A stretch of DNA of 64,000 nucleotides from a bacterium (GCA_016124945.1 WGMT01000069.1:62001-126000); one strand, 5' to 3'. Positions 22,472 through 37,599 are shown, counted from the first letter of the stretch. Notes: generated by a model not told the origin, from the letters alone. Made by a program: numbers and translations.

Positions 22472-22493
22472 AACGATGCTGATTTTCATGTAT

Positions 22494-22522
22494 TTGCGCA
22501 GTGATAGGCCGTGTGATATATT
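22494..22522 (+). promoter_or_regulatory. Sigma70-type promoter for downstream ncRNA
   Basis: TTGCGC (22494-22499) - 17 nt - TATATT (22517-22522). Confidence 0.65.
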
Positions 22523-22528
22523 GAAATC

Positions 22529-22720
22529 AAACCCTGCGGTGTTTGTGATAGACCAGAATACGGGGCGAGCCAACAATTCAATTATGGGAGCACGGTGACG
22601 CAACGTGGATGTGGTAGCCCCCTGGCAACAGGACCGGCAAGACTGAAGCGTTCAGCTAGCACCCACCTGCAATAGCAGGTTCGCACCCACTGGCTCACAC
22701 GGCATTGTGGGGTTTCCCTT
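22529..22720 (+). ncRNA. ssrS: ~190-nt structured ncRNA, probable 6S RNA
   Basis: Downstream of aspS (as B. subtilis bsrA is); AAACCC/GGGTTT terminal pairing; 6S-like 3' half with hairpin CACCTGC..GCAGGT then GGCTCACACGGCATTGTGGGGTTTCCC; own promoter and terminator; no ORF. Confidence 0.6.
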
Positions 22721-22728
22721 CATCAATC

Positions 22729-22762
22729 ACGCCGTCTGGATCATCCAGACGGCGTTTTTTTA
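22729..22762 (+). terminator. Intrinsic terminator
   Basis: ACGCCGTCTGGA TCA TCCAGACGGCGT + T-tract. Confidence 0.92.
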
Positions 22763-22947
22763 CGAAATTTGCCTACGATTTTCTTACGTTCATTGACGCT
22801 TGCCCTCCGTCTGTGCTACACTCGGAAGTTGATGATTACACGATTGATCTACGGTACAACGCTGGAGTAGTGCAGACCTAAGCCGTCTTTCGAGTCTGCT
22901 ATTTTATAAACACGTGAATAAAGGGTTAGAAGAAAGGGTATGCCTCC

Positions 22948-23811
22948 GTGGCCATCACACGCACACGAGTTGCCGATGATACTTGGGTTTTTACCAGTGA
23001 ACTCTATGCGGAGGTCAACGCAGGGCTGGTTGTCACTTCTGAAGGGTGCATATTGATCGACACGCTTCCCTTCCCGTCGGAGACGCGCCAGATCATCGAG
23101 TTTGCCGATCGTATTTGCCCCGATGGCATCCGTTATGTGATCAACACGATCAGCCACGCTGATCACGTGTATGGATCGTATCTCTTCCCCGATGCAGAGT
23201 TGGTGGCCCACGAAAAGTGCCGAGAAATGTTGGCCCGTTTCGGCCGCAAAGCCCTCGACGATGCCCGCGAACATACGCCCGAACTGCTTAAGGTGGAGAT
23301 TCGCCTGCCCAAACTCGTCTTTAGCGAAGGTGCCGTGATTCGCTTGGGCGACAAGACCGTGCACATTATGCACGCGCCGGGGCCCAGCCCCGACGTGGCG
23401 GTTGTCCATGTGCGAGAGGAGAAGGTTCTCTTTGCCAGTGATTTGATGATGCCGGTTCCTCTCATCGCCAGCCCGCTGAGCAACCTGGAGCACTACAAAA
23501 GCTCACTGCGCAAACTTCACGATTTCAACCTTGAATCGATTGTGCAGGGCCACGGCGATATCCTTTTGCGTGGCGAGGTGACAAGCAGCATCGAAGAAAG
23601 CATCAGTTATCTCGAAGACATTCAGGCTCTGGTCGATCGGCTCATGGCTGAAGGCGCCACCAAGCACGACCTACTGCAAAACGATGTCGAACAGTTTGGG
23701 CGTAGCCGTATTCCGTTGGGCGGCTTGGTACAGAATTTTCACCAGGCTAATCTTCTCTACCTCTGGGAGCGCGCCCGCGCCAGACAGCGCCGTGAACGGG
23801 CAGCGGCATAA
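22948..23811 (+). CDS. MBL-fold metallo-hydrolase
   Basis: [11 protein letters not shown]...; GTG start. Confidence 0.85.
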   Translation: MAITRTRVADDTWVFTSELYAEVNAGLVVTSEGCILIDTLPFPSETRQIIEFADRICPDGIRYVINTISHADHVYGSYLFPDAELVAHEKCREMLARFGRKALDDAREHTPELLKVEIRLPKLVFSEGAVIRLGDKTVHIMHAPGPSPDVAVVHVREEKVLFASDLMMPVPLIASPLSNLEHYKSSLRKLHDFNLESIVQGHGDILLRGEVTSSIEESISYLEDIQALVDRLMAEGATKHDLLQNDVEQFGRSRIPLGGLVQNFHQANLLYLWERARARQRRERAAA

Positions 23812-23829
23812 AAATAGGGGAGCGTCACA

Positions 23830-24651
23830 TTGTCTAATACCCGTAAATCCGCTGCACGCAGTCGCGACATGCAGCACCTCAACCAGTTGATCGAAGAGAT
23901 CCGCCGGCTCTCTTCTAAAGACAGGCGACGGCTCTTTCGCCATGCTCAATTGGTTGGCCTTTTGGATTTGGAGGATCTGCTTACCGACCGCGATGCCCTG
24001 CGTATTGTGCCTGCGGTGCCCCCAACGCCTCCTAAACCTGTTACCGCTCCTGTGGACGCGCCAAAGCCCGCCCCGTCGCAGCCGTCTGCACCGGGGGGGC
24101 GCATTGAATTGAAAACACCCCAATCCGACGCGCAGACAGGTGACGGCAACTATCGCTCCTCGGTCAGTGGACGGGTGGTCATGGGGACGCCGCAAAAGGG
24201 TGCCGAAGAAGCTCCGTTGGCCATGCGTCCTTTGCCGGGGCAAGCGCCCGAACAGCCTATCAAAATCATCTTCGACGGTGGCAGCAAAGGCAATCCCGGC
24301 CAGGGCTATGGCAGCTATGCCTTGGATTGGCCTGCGTATCCGCGCCAGGTCGTGCGTCTGCAATTTGGCAACCACGTCACCAACAACGAAGCCGAGTACG
24401 ACACCTTGATCGCCGCCCTTGAAGCCGTGGAAAAGCGCCTGGCCGAGAACGGTGCCAATCCCGGCGGTGCCCGCATCGAAATCTGGGGCGACTCACAATT
24501 GGTAATCAACCAGGTGAAGGGCGAATGGCAGACCAACAAGCCCGAACTACGTGTGCGCCGCGACAAAGCCCGCGCCCTTCTAGAGAAGTATGGATCTGCT
24601 CGTCTCCACTATCATGACCGTTCCAACAATGTAGAAGTGTTGGGGCACTGA
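23830..24651 (+). CDS. RNase H-like (reverse-transcriptase-like/RnhA) domain protein
   Basis: IKIIFDGGSKGNPGQGYGSYAL...NNEAEYDTLIAALEAVEKRL...IWGDSQLVINQVKGEW. Confidence 0.88.
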   Translation: MSNTRKSAARSRDMQHLNQLIEEIRRLSSKDRRRLFRHAQLVGLLDLEDLLTDRDALRIVPAVPPTPPKPVTAPVDAPKPAPSQPSAPGGRIELKTPQSDAQTGDGNYRSSVSGRVVMGTPQKGAEEAPLAMRPLPGQAPEQPIKIIFDGGSKGNPGQGYGSYALDWPAYPRQVVRLQFGNHVTNNEAEYDTLIAALEAVEKRLAENGANPGGARIEIWGDSQLVINQVKGEWQTNKPELRVRRDKARALLEKYGSARLHYHDRSNNVEVLGH

Positions 24652-24652
24652 A

Positions 24653-24822
24653 GATGATTTTCGATTGACGATTTTCGATTGACGATTTTCGATTGACGAC
24701 TTTCGATTGACGACAGTCTAGCGTCACATACGCGATCAAAAAAAGAAAAACGACGACTATGTCAGGTCGTCGTTTTTTGATCTAATAAACTCTACGTATC
24801 GTCAATCGAAAATCGTCAATCG
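24653..24822. repeat. 14-bp (2x7) tandem array with inverted partner
   Basis: GATTTTCGATTGAC x ~4 (24656-24711) and TCGTCAATCGAAAATCGTCAATCG (24799-24822). Confidence 0.85.
24735..24781. terminator. Bidirectional intrinsic terminator nested inside the repeat pair
   Basis: GATCAAAAAAAGAAAAACGACGAC TATGTCAG GTCGTCGTTTTTTGATC. Confidence 0.85.
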
Positions 24823-26015
24823 TTCCGAATTTGCACCAACGTCTTCCCCTGATTCGTGGTTAGGGCCATCATGCTAAAGCGGAGTTCGTCTTTGGTGGCT
24901 TCGTAGAGGCCGAACGCGCCTTCGATCTTCCAACCCAGCTCCGTGAGTGTCTGTTGATAGAAGTTCATTACTTCGGTCTCGCTCATGTCGGTCATAATCT
25001 CGGTTTGGCCGAACATGTTTGTCTTCATTTCAGCACCAATGGGCAGCGGAAACTCGCCTTCGGCAAAACCGGGTACGCTGGCTGAACTGGGTTCAGGCGC
25101 CTCTTCAGGCACCAGAATCTGGACATCGGCACCGATGTCGTAGATGTCAAACTGCCAGTTGATCTGCTGATCAACCCGCACTTGATTGCGTTCGATGTCA
25201 AAATCGACTGCGTCGTTGATTGTTGCTTTTAGCTCGTAGCCAACGATGTAGTTGCCCTCTTCAGAAACCCACACGTCAACCTGCACATCGGCGATTTCCT
25301 GCCCGTCGTTCAAGTCTAAGTTCGCTGCAGAGAGGAAGAGCGCCGGATCTGTCGATTGATAGTGAATCACGGCGACGCCGTTTCGTTCTCCGTTGCCTAC
25401 CCTGTCCGCCTCGCTCATGCTGGTTGTCAGTTGGTAGAGCGGCGGCGCGAAGGGGTTGTCCGTCATCGAGAGGATGGCATCGTTGCGGTCGGCAGTGCGC
25501 CACGTGCCGTTAAAGAGCGCAGCCACCACTTCGCCTACTTCGTAAATCGCCAAACTCTGTGGATCAGGCTGATCGGCTCGAATGGCTTCAAGCTGAAAGT
25601 ATTGGTTGAAGCCAAAATCATTCTCGGCGCTACTGTAACCCGCATCGAGGACAAGTGTCTCTTCCTCAGTGTTGCCGTCTTCGAAGACCGTGTTCAAGAA
25701 GAGTGCACCGCTGCTGCGAAACGTGCCAATCACGTCGCTAGGAATGTTAAAAACCACTGTCCGGGCATCTGCTGTATCGCTTCTGGGCGTTTCACTCTGG
25801 GCGTCTGTTGGCGTACTTTCCGGCGTTGGCGGATTGGTGGGCGCAGGTGTAGCCGTGGGCGGCAGTGTGGTCGGCAGTGTGGTCGGGGTATTGGTCGCAA
25901 CAACGGGTGTATCAGCAGGGATCGGCTCTTCTGTTTCACGACGTCCACAACCAGCCAGAAGCGCGATCATGGTCATCACCAAAACGACGACGGCGATAGA
26001 TCGCTTGGCTTGCAT
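24816..26015 (-). CDS. Lipoprotein, hypothetical
   Basis: MQAKRSIAVVVLVMTMIALLAGCGRRE lipobox. Confidence 0.75.
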   Translation of the reverse strand: MQAKRSIAVVVLVMTMIALLAGCGRRETEEPIPADTPVVATNTPTTLPTTLPPTATPAPTNPPTPESTPTDAQSETPRSDTADARTVVFNIPSDVIGTFRSSGALFLNTVFEDGNTEEETLVLDAGYSSAENDFGFNQYFQLEAIRADQPDPQSLAIYEVGEVVAALFNGTWRTADRNDAILSMTDNPFAPPLYQLTTSMSEADRVGNGERNGVAVIHYQSTDPALFLSAANLDLNDGQEIADVQVDVWVSEEGNYIVGYELKATINDAVDFDIERNQVRVDQQINWQFDIYDIGADVQILVPEEAPEPSSASVPGFAEGEFPLPIGAEMKTNMFGQTEIMTDMSETEVMNFYQQTLTELGWKIEGAFGLYEATKDELRFSMMALTTNQGKTLVQIRND

Positions 26016-26288
26016 CTGGATGTCCTTTCTGATGGCGGCACAAGTCTGATGGCGGTATATGGGAACGATGGTGTTGCATCTATCCTAGAAAAATTGGCCC
26101 GCCTGCCAAAGCGTGCGGTATCCCAGTTGCTTAGGAATAGACAAGTCCAGAGCGGTATCCTCTCCAGCAAATGCCGCATTGCAGGGGAAATCCACGTCTC
26201 CCATTATACGGTCTGCGTCTAGAATGTCAATCGTAGGCAAAACGTATTTTTGCCATCAGTGCTTAGCCCAAAGGTGGACCGAATTAGG

Positions 26289-28436
<2,148 letters not shown>

Positions 28437-28478
28437 AGAGAATGGAGCCCTTCGAGAGAGTAGAGACTGAGTTATAGA

Positions 28479-28640
28479 GCGTTGAAACGTTGAAACGTTG
28501 AAACGTTGAAACGTTGAAACGTTGAAACGTTAGAACGTTGAAACGTTAGAACGTTAGAACGTTAGAACGTTGAATCGTTCCAACGCTCCAACGTTTTAAC
28601 GTTTTAACGCTCCAACGTTTCAACGTTTTAACGCTTCACC
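28479..28640. repeat. 8-bp tandem array (GAAACGTT) with inverted partner
   Basis: ~12 copies of GTTGAAAC/GTTAGAAC followed by CGTTCCAACGCTCCAACGTTTTAACGTTTTAACGC... Confidence 0.88.
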
Positions 28641-29485
28641 GCTCCACCATAGGCTTCGAGCAGGTTCTGCATCAACATCACATTCGTCATGGGGCCGGTG
28701 CCACCGGGGACGGGGGTCATCATGCCGGCCACGGCGGCAACGCCTGCTTGATCGCAATCACCCTTGAGTCCGTCGTCGGTGTAGGTTGTGCCGAAATCGA
28801 CAACAATGGCACCAGGTTTGATCCAATCTGCCTTGATCATTTCGGGGCGTCCTACGGCGGCGCAGAGGATGTCGGCGCGACGGGCCACTGCGGGTAGATC
28901 ATGGGTGCGGCTGTGGGCGAGGGTGACGGTGCAATGACGGTGTAGGAGCAACAGCGCCATGGGCTTGCCTACAATGTCGCTGCGCCCGATCACAACTGCC
29001 TCTTTGCCTTTGAACTCAACGCCTGCTTCTTCGAGCATGCGAATGGCGCCGGCAGGCGTGGCAGGGACAAAATAGGGCGGGCGCTGTGCCGAAAGCCGCC
29101 CGGCGTTGACAGGGTGTACACCGTCGACGTCTTTTGCTGGGTTGAGTCTATCGACCAGGATGTTGCTGTCGATGGTATCGGGTAGCGGTTCGAGGATCAT
29201 GATGCCGTGGACGGTGGCATCGTTGTTCAACCCGTCTAGTGCAGCCGCGACGCTGGCCTGGTCGCTGTCGGCAGGCAACACCACCGGTTTGAAGTGGGCA
29301 CCTACGCCGGTACAAGTACGCTCGATGGCGCGGGCGTAACCGGCGGCGGCGGAGTCGTCCCCAACGCGGAGGATAGCCAGCGTCGGCGTGATCCCATGCT
29401 GGGCCGCCAGCTCGGCGAAGCGTTCTTTGAGTTGACTTCGGATCGTCTGCGAGAGCGTTTTGCCGTCGAGCAAGTGGGCGCTCAT
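28628..29485 (-). CDS. folD: Methylenetetrahydrofolate dehydrogenase/cyclohydrolase
   Basis: [23 protein letters not shown]...[16 protein letters not shown]...[18 protein letters not shown]. Confidence 0.94.
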   Translation of the reverse strand: MSAHLLDGKTLSQTIRSQLKERFAELAAQHGITPTLAILRVGDDSAAAGYARAIERTCTGVGAHFKPVVLPADSDQASVAAALDGLNNDATVHGIMILEPLPDTIDSNILVDRLNPAKDVDGVHPVNAGRLSAQRPPYFVPATPAGAIRMLEEAGVEFKGKEAVVIGRSDIVGKPMALLLLHRHCTVTLAHSRTHDLPAVARRADILCAAVGRPEMIKADWIKPGAIVVDFGTTYTDDGLKGDCDQAGVAAVAGMMTPVPGGTGPMTNVMLMQNLLEAYGGAVKR

Positions 29486-30159
29486 ACTGTCACCCCCAGC
29501 GTAGCCGAGCAGGCAGCGCGCGCTTCGTTGTAGGCCATCTGCGCCGAAGCCACCAGTGACTGTGCTTTGTCTGACCATTCGGCTGTATAGGCTTCGTCTT
29601 TGATATATTTGAGGTTGATATTGACGTTGACCAGCGCGCTGAGGATGGCGCCAAAGGCCAGATGGGCTGAGGTGGCGGCGTCGCTCACAACATTGGTGTT
29701 GCCCTTCTCCGCAACCGGTTTGGCCATCTGCAAGAGGATGAGACAGTGCTCTGCAATCTGGTAGGGTACTTCAGCTGCGCCGCGCATGGCCTCTTGAAGT
29801 GCCGCAGTACGCGCCTGCTTTTCAGCATCACTTGTGCGGGGCATGCCATAACATGCCGAAACAGCCTCGAAGGCTGCAGCATCTTTGTTGATCAAGTGGT
29901 AGAGTTCCATGCGTAGCGACTCCGCATGTTGCAAGTAGGCGCGCATCTCGTCTTCGACTTCGGCGTACTTGGGGCGACCTACAGTGAAATTGATCACCAT
30001 GCTTAAAAGCGCCGCCGCCTGACTGCCGGTGAGTGCTGCTGCGCCGCCACCTCCCGGCGTCGACTGCTCTGAAGCCAGCGCGTCGAGGAAGTCTATGATC
30101 GTCGATTCTGCAATCGTTGTCACTTTCGTTGTCACTTTCGTTGTCACTTTCGTTGTCAC
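29482..30159 (-). CDS. Cyclodeaminase/cyclohydrolase (FTCD_C) family
   Basis: [41 protein letters not shown] overlap with folD; N-terminal TTKV repeats. Confidence 0.85.
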   Translation of the reverse strand: MTTKVTTKVTTKVTTIAESTIIDFLDALASEQSTPGGGGAAALTGSQAAALLSMVINFTVGRPKYAEVEDEMRAYLQHAESLRMELYHLINKDAAAFEAVSACYGMPRTSDAEKQARTAALQEAMRGAAEVPYQIAEHCLILLQMAKPVAEKGNTNVVSDAATSAHLAFGAILSALVNVNINLKYIKDEAYTAEWSDKAQSLVASAQMAYNEARAACSATLGVTV

Positions 30160-30265
30160 TTTGGGGGGACCTTTCTACTGAGGCAATGAACGAATGCTAA
30201 ACGAGTAACGGTCATGTGCATTATAGCATCAGGCCACCTGAAACCTGTACTCTACCGTCCTGCTA

Positions 30266-30336
30266 GGGTGCATTTCAGGCTGGGGGCAGACAGTGCCTGG
30301 CACTGTCGCCGCGCTCCCCGAAATTGAAATACACCC
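30266..30336. repeat. REP/MITE-like imperfect hairpin
   Basis: GGGTGCATTTCA ... GACAGTGCC TGGCACTGTC ... TGAAATACACCC. Confidence 0.55.
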
Positions 30337-30341
30337 GCCCT

Positions 30342-30375
30342 GGTATGTGCAGGCATCTGGTATATGCAGGCATCT
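30342..30375. repeat. 17-bp tandem duplication upstream of lon
   Basis: GGTATGTGCAGGCATCT GGTATATGCAGGCATCT. Confidence 0.8.
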
Positions 30376-30536
30376 ATGCAAAAGTCGGCAAAAACTATGT
30401 CAGATTGCTGTTCTACATCCTTGCGCGGGGCCTTACAATCGGTAGGACGTTCCACTTTTTATATTGTATATATGTGGTACAATGTCTCCGTCCTAAACAT
30501 AAACAAACGCGAATTCAAGGTTAGGATGAACCGTTA

Positions 30537-33170
30537 ATGATTGGGGATCAAGATAATTTGGATGACATGCTTTGGTACGACGATGAAAATGAAGAAAGCG
30601 ATGATGGCGAAGTCGTTTTCGAATCAGAGTCGTACAACGAAATCAACGGTGAGAGTGGCCAGGAAGCCGAAAAATCGATGATCTCAGATGATCTGCCCGT
30701 GCTGCCACTGCGCGGTGTGGTCGTCTACCCGATGATGTGGTTGCCGTTGACCATTGGTCAGCAACGCAGCATCAACCTGGTGGAAGATGCACTGCCCGAA
30801 AGTCGTATTATTGCGTTGGTCACCAGCCGCGATGAAAGCGTAGAAGAGCCTCTGCCTGCTGAGATCTATGAGATTGGCACGGCTGCGCAGGTTCACCGCG
30901 TACTCAAAGCACCCGACGGCACCATTCGCCTCGCTGTGCAGGGGTTGGAACGTATTCGCATTCGTGAGTACATCCAAGAGAAACCCTATTTGCGCGCCCG
31001 CGTTGAGGTGTTGCCTGAGACAGTTGAAGAAAGCCTTGAAGTTGAGGCGTTGACCCGTGCCGTTCAGGATCTCTTTCGCCGGTTGGTAGAGCTTGATGGG
31101 CAGATGCCCGACGAACTGGCTGTCATGGCGGCCAATGTAGAGAACGCCCGACAGCTTGCCTACCTTGTTGCCAGCAGCATGCGTCTGGAATTGGCAGATG
31201 CGCAGCAAATGCTCGAAATTGACTCGGTGCAAGAGAAACTGCTGCGGCTGACCCAACTTCTTAACAAGGAAGTGGATGTCCTCGAACTGGGGCACAAAAT
31301 CCAATCGCAGGCCCAAGGAGAAATGGAGCGCATGCAGCGCGATTTCTTCTTGCGTGAGCAGTTGAAAGCGATTCAGCGTGAATTGGGCGAAGAAGACGAA
31401 CAGGCCGCTGATATTCGCGAGTTAGAGGAGCGGATTGAGGCCGCCGGTCTTTCCGAAGAGGCGCAGAAAGAGGCGCAGCGCGAACTCAACCGTATGCGCC
31501 GTATGCCGATCCAGGCCGCCGAATACAGCGTGATCAAGACTTACCTGGATCTCATGGTCAGCCTGCCCTGGCAGAAGACCACCGAAGACAACCTGGACAT
31601 CAACCACGCCCGTAATGTCTTGAACGAAGATCACTACGGCCTGGATGAGATCAAAGATCGCATTCTTGAGTACCTGGCTGTGCGTAAATTGCGCTTTGAC
31701 CGCAAAGACGAGCGCACCGGCGAAGGCGAAGAGGACGTGCGCGACAAGATCCGCCGCGAACGCGAAGGTGTTGTCCTCTGTTTCGTGGGGCCGCCTGGTG
31801 TCGGTAAGACGAGCCTCGGCATCAGCATTGCCCGTGCCACCAATCGCAAATTCGTGCGTTTGGCCCTTGGTGGTGTGCGCGACGAAGCTGAGATTCGTGG
31901 CTTCCGCCGCACCTATATCGGCGCTATGCCCGGTCGTGTGATCCAAAGTTTGCGCCGTATTGAGAGCAAGAATCCCGTCTTCATGCTAGACGAAGTGGAC
32001 AAATTGGGGCGCGATTTCCGTGGGGATCCTACCAGCGCGCTGCTCGAAGTACTCGATCCCGAACAGAATCGAGAGTTCCGCGATCACTATCTCGACGTGC
32101 CATTCGATCTGAGCCAGGTGATGTTCATCACCACCGCCAATGTGCTGGATACGATCCCCAGCCCGTTACGCGACCGTATGGAGATCATCCAGCTCAGCAG
32201 CTACACCGAAGACGAAAAGGTGAAGATCGCCGAAGGCTACCTTGTGCCCCGCCAAATCAAAGAAAATGGGCTGCGCGCGGGTGAGCTGAGCTTCACCGAA
32301 ACGGCGCTGCGCGAGATGGTGCAGGGTTACACCCGCGAGGCCGGCGTACGCAACCTCGAACGCGAGATCGGCAAAGTCTGCCGGAAGTTTGCTGCGCGCA
32401 TCGCCGCAGATGAAGTAAGCGAAGATATGGTCATCGACGCCGTGGATTTGCCCATCTACCTGGGGAAACGCAAGTTCTTCAGTGAAGAGATCGCTGACCG
32501 TCTGCAAATTCCCGGTGTGGCTGTGGGCCTGTCGTGGACGATGACCGGTGGTGACATCCTCTTCTTCGAAGCGACCAAGATGCCTGGGCGCAAGGGCTTT
32601 GTGCTCACCGGGCAACTGGGCGACGTGATGAAAGAGAGCGCACAGGCGGCGTTAAGCTACGTGCGCAGCCGTGCTCGCGATCTGGGCATCGATCCCAGTT
32701 TCTTCCAAGATCTGGACATTCACCTGCACATCCCCGCCGGCTCGCTGCCTAAAGACGGCCCTAGCGCAGGGGTGACGATGGTGACGGCAATTGCCAGCCT
32801 TCTCACAGGGCGACCTGTCAAATCGAACATCGGTATGACAGGCGAAGTGACGCTGCGCGGCAAAGTCTTGCCCATCGGCGGGTTAAAAGAGAAGGTCCTC
32901 GCGGCCGCCCGCGTCGGGTTGGATACTGTCATCCTGCCCAAGCGTAACGAAGCCGATCTAGAGGATATCCCCGAGAACGTGCGCGACGAGATGAACTTTG
33001 TGTTGGTTGACACCGTCGACGAAGTGCTGGCCGCAGCCTTGGATGCGCCAACAAATGACGCCGGTGGAAACGGCGTTGTGCTGTCCCCTGCGGTGCAGGA
33101 TGGCGCACTGAACCAAGACGATGCAGAAGAGGAACCTTCCGGCCAGCAGGTTGACTACGTTTCGTCTTAA
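30537..33170 (+). CDS. lon: ATP-dependent protease Lon
   Basis: [32 protein letters not shown]; proteolytic DGPSAGVTM. Confidence 0.97.
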   Translation: MIGDQDNLDDMLWYDDENEESDDGEVVFESESYNEINGESGQEAEKSMISDDLPVLPLRGVVVYPMMWLPLTIGQQRSINLVEDALPESRIIALVTSRDESVEEPLPAEIYEIGTAAQVHRVLKAPDGTIRLAVQGLERIRIREYIQEKPYLRARVEVLPETVEESLEVEALTRAVQDLFRRLVELDGQMPDELAVMAANVENARQLAYLVASSMRLELADAQQMLEIDSVQEKLLRLTQLLNKEVDVLELGHKIQSQAQGEMERMQRDFFLREQLKAIQRELGEEDEQAADIRELEERIEAAGLSEEAQKEAQRELNRMRRMPIQAAEYSVIKTYLDLMVSLPWQKTTEDNLDINHARNVLNEDHYGLDEIKDRILEYLAVRKLRFDRKDERTGEGEEDVRDKIRREREGVVLCFVGPPGVGKTSLGISIARATNRKFVRLALGGVRDEAEIRGFRRTYIGAMPGRVIQSLRRIESKNPVFMLDEVDKLGRDFRGDPTSALLEVLDPEQNREFRDHYLDVPFDLSQVMFITTANVLDTIPSPLRDRMEIIQLSSYTEDEKVKIAEGYLVPRQIKENGLRAGELSFTETALREMVQGYTREAGVRNLEREIGKVCRKFAARIAADEVSEDMVIDAVDLPIYLGKRKFFSEEIADRLQIPGVAVGLSWTMTGGDILFFEATKMPGRKGFVLTGQLGDVMKESAQAALSYVRSRARDLGIDPSFFQDLDIHLHIPAGSLPKDGPSAGVTMVTAIASLLTGRPVKSNIGMTGEVTLRGKVLPIGGLKEKVLAAARVGLDTVILPKRNEADLEDIPENVRDEMNFVLVDTVDEVLAAALDAPTNDAGGNGVVLSPAVQDGALNQDDAEEEPSGQQVDYVSS

Positions 33171-33208
33171 AGTAGTTTTACTTTGAAAGTTTCGCATATA
33201 CACTTTTC

Positions 33209-33236
33209 TTGAGTTTCTTTTCAGGTAGTGTATAAT
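33209..33236 (+). promoter_or_regulatory. Sigma70-like promoter
   Basis: TTGAGT - 16 nt - TATAAT. Confidence 0.45.
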
Positions 33237-33845
33237 ATGTTGTGTGTAGCTGACGTTTTTCTTAGTAGCTACAGATTGATTTGTGTTAATTTAGGCGTTT
33301 TCCATTGATATGGCCCCATGTGGGGCCAGGTAAACGTCGGCTGGATGTCAGACGTTTTCGGGGTGAGATCCAAGCCGTTTTGCACCAAATCGAGTGTGCT
33401 TGTTCTGAACTTTCTCGGTTCTGTTGTTGTTTACCATTCGCTCTCCTGGCGTGTCTTCGTTTTACATCGAATTGACCCAACGAGAGACGTGAAATTTCAA
33501 CACAGCCAAGATTTCTATTGAGCAATCACAACGAAGGTGAAGCCAATTTTGAGGTGGCCGCTTGAAGTGTGCCTCTCATAGGTACAGTTGCTTTGGTTCT
33601 GTTTTCTACTGCTGTTTCTACTGTTGAGTGTAGATTCTGCTGTGTAGATTCTGCTGTGTAAATTTGTTGGGTGCTTGGTCTTTCTCTGATTTTTGTTGTG
33701 GTTCGGGGCGGTTGTCTCGTCCAGAACATTGCCGGAGATGGCTGACGCCACAATGACCAAAGCGTGTGTCGTTGTTTCACCGGTGAAGACGGCCGGATTC
33801 CTCTGAAGCGAAACCAGCTATTGATGAAAGGATTGTGATGGTTTC

Positions 33846-35663
33846 GTGAGCAGGAGAAAAAAATCGAATAGCAGTGGTCGCCAGAATGAGAGCCCTGCAC
33901 AGCCTACAAAGTTGACCTGGTACAAGGTGGATCTGCATCTGCATACGCCTGCGTCCCACGACTATGAACAGCCTGGGGTGACCTTTCTGGAGTGGTTGCG
34001 TAAAGCAGCCGAGAAAGAGTTGGATATTGTGGCCATTACCGATCACAACACTGTGGCCGGTGTGGCAAGGGTTCGGCAGGAAATTGAATGGCTTGGCCGT
34101 TTAGAGTCTGAAGGTCGCCTGCACCAGGACGAAAAAGATCGGCTTGATGAATGGCGAAGGCTCGCCAATCAGGTATTGGTACTGCCGGGGTTTGAATTCA
34201 CCGCAACATTTGGTTTCCATATTTTAGGTATCTTCCCGCCTGAAACGAGTGTGCGTCAATTGGAGCATGTGCTCCTCTCGCTCAATGTTCCCGCCGACAA
34301 ACTTGATGCCGGCTCGACTGAGACCGGTGCAGGTACTGACGTGTTGACCGCCTACGAGGTCATCCGCAAAGCAGGCGGGCTGCCCATTGCCGCCCACGCC
34401 AACAGTACCCACGGCGTGGCCATGCGCAACTTCCCCTTTGGTGGACAAACCAAGATTGCCTATACCCAGAACGAAAATCTGCTTGCGCTCGAGGTCACCG
34501 ATTTCGACAACCGTAGCAGACGAGCAACGTCGCGCTTCTTCAACGGATCGAAGCCCGAGTATCCGCGTCGTATGCACTGTCTTCAAGGTAGCGACGCACA
34601 TCGCCTTGTGGCGGATCCCAAGAACCCGAAGCGATTAGGAATTGGGGATCGCGTCTCTGAACTGCTGTTACCTGAGGCGTCGTTTGAGGCGATTCGCGAC
34701 CTGTTGCAGAGTAAATCGTTCGACCGCATCCGCGCCTACCGGCCCAAGGACAAACCCATCGACTACCTGGCTGTAGCCCGCAACGAAGGCGCCAACATGG
34801 TGCAGAGTTTCCATGAATCGGCCAACAAGGTGGGTGGGCGTCAGGCCGCTATTCTGGCAGATATTTGTGCCTTTGCCAACACGGATGGTGGTGTTGTCTA
34901 CGTAGGCGCCAGTCTGCGTAAAGGGCCGGTAAAGGGGCTACCCCACCCGGCGCAAGTGCAGCAGGAATTGCAGCAGGCGTTGGCCGAACGCCTTGCTCCA
35001 CCCTTAGAGTTGAAGTATGAAGTGGTGCAGAGTGACAACGCCAAGGTGCTACGCATCAGCGTCAGCGAGGGTGAGGACAAACCCTACTGTCTCGACGGGT
35101 CGAAGTTTTACGTGCGCAACGATGCTGAGACGGATCTGGCTGTACGCGATGAAATCGTGGCCCTGGTGCTTGAATCTGTGAACGCAGACGGCAGTGGATC
35201 GAGCCGGGGTAGCAGCAATGGTGGCGGTGGACGCCGTCAGCGCGGCGCACAGGCGCCGTCTGTGGCAAAGGATGCACCTGCCACACCTCCTCCGTCAGGT
35301 GATCCGTTTTACCTTCCGCAGATGGGTGTGGAATTGGTCTCCTCGGAGACGCGCAGCGGCATCAATTACTATGTCGTGCGCGACATGCGCAATGGTCGAA
35401 CCGTGAGCAACGTCACCCGTCGCGGAGCGCGCAAGCTGTGGAACTATGCCATTGCCCAAGCAGAGGACCAGCCGGTCGATCCCAACAAGGTGCAATGGAA
35501 GGACAACGTGGCATTGCTTCGCTCCGACAAGCGCGCTGGTAAGGTGCGCTACGATCTGGTGTTACGCGAAAACGGCAGTATGCGCGTCTTCTACGGTGTC
35601 ACCGAAGATGGTATGGAAGGGCAATGGGCGCAGTTTGTGGAAGAGGAAGAAGAAACAAGCTGA
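33846..35663 (+). CDS. PHP-domain phosphoesterase fused to Schlafen AlbA_2-like domain
   Basis: [13 protein letters not shown]...[11 protein letters not shown]...HANSTHG...GSDAH; then [20 protein letters not shown]... Confidence 0.75.
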   Translation: MSRRKKSNSSGRQNESPAQPTKLTWYKVDLHLHTPASHDYEQPGVTFLEWLRKAAEKELDIVAITDHNTVAGVARVRQEIEWLGRLESEGRLHQDEKDRLDEWRRLANQVLVLPGFEFTATFGFHILGIFPPETSVRQLEHVLLSLNVPADKLDAGSTETGAGTDVLTAYEVIRKAGGLPIAAHANSTHGVAMRNFPFGGQTKIAYTQNENLLALEVTDFDNRSRRATSRFFNGSKPEYPRRMHCLQGSDAHRLVADPKNPKRLGIGDRVSELLLPEASFEAIRDLLQSKSFDRIRAYRPKDKPIDYLAVARNEGANMVQSFHESANKVGGRQAAILADICAFANTDGGVVYVGASLRKGPVKGLPHPAQVQQELQQALAERLAPPLELKYEVVQSDNAKVLRISVSEGEDKPYCLDGSKFYVRNDAETDLAVRDEIVALVLESVNADGSGSSRGSSNGGGGRRQRGAQAPSVAKDAPATPPPSGDPFYLPQMGVELVSSETRSGINYYVVRDMRNGRTVSNVTRRGARKLWNYAIAQAEDQPVDPNKVQWKDNVALLRSDKRAGKVRYDLVLRENGSMRVFYGVTEDGMEGQWAQFVEEEEETS

Positions 35664-35686
35664 CGCCACACAAATTGATGAACAAG

Positions 35687-35713
35687 GGGACGGCGTCAGC
35701 CGTCCTCTTTTTG
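35687..35713 (+). terminator. Intrinsic terminator
   Basis: GGACGGC GTCA GCCGTCC TCTTTTT. Confidence 0.75.
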
Positions 35714-35776
35714 CTTCAACGAGCAGTTTGTGACTGGTGGTTCGTCATTGGGTCGCTTAAATCGAAAGGAAGTGTC

Positions 35777-37599
<1,823 letters not shown>

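Noticed and set aside
22529-22720. Cobalamin riboswitch
   Set aside because: Has own promoter and terminator, no conserved B12 box, and the downstream MBL gene is after a strong terminator.
24653-24720. CRISPR-like repetitive pattern
   Set aside because: 14-bp tandem units with no spacers.
28479-28640. CRISPR-like repetitive pattern
   Set aside because: 8-bp units without unique spacers; no cas genes nearby.
33526-33900. 124-aa minus-strand ORF
   Set aside because: Low-complexity composition; partly antisense to the PHP gene start; no domain.
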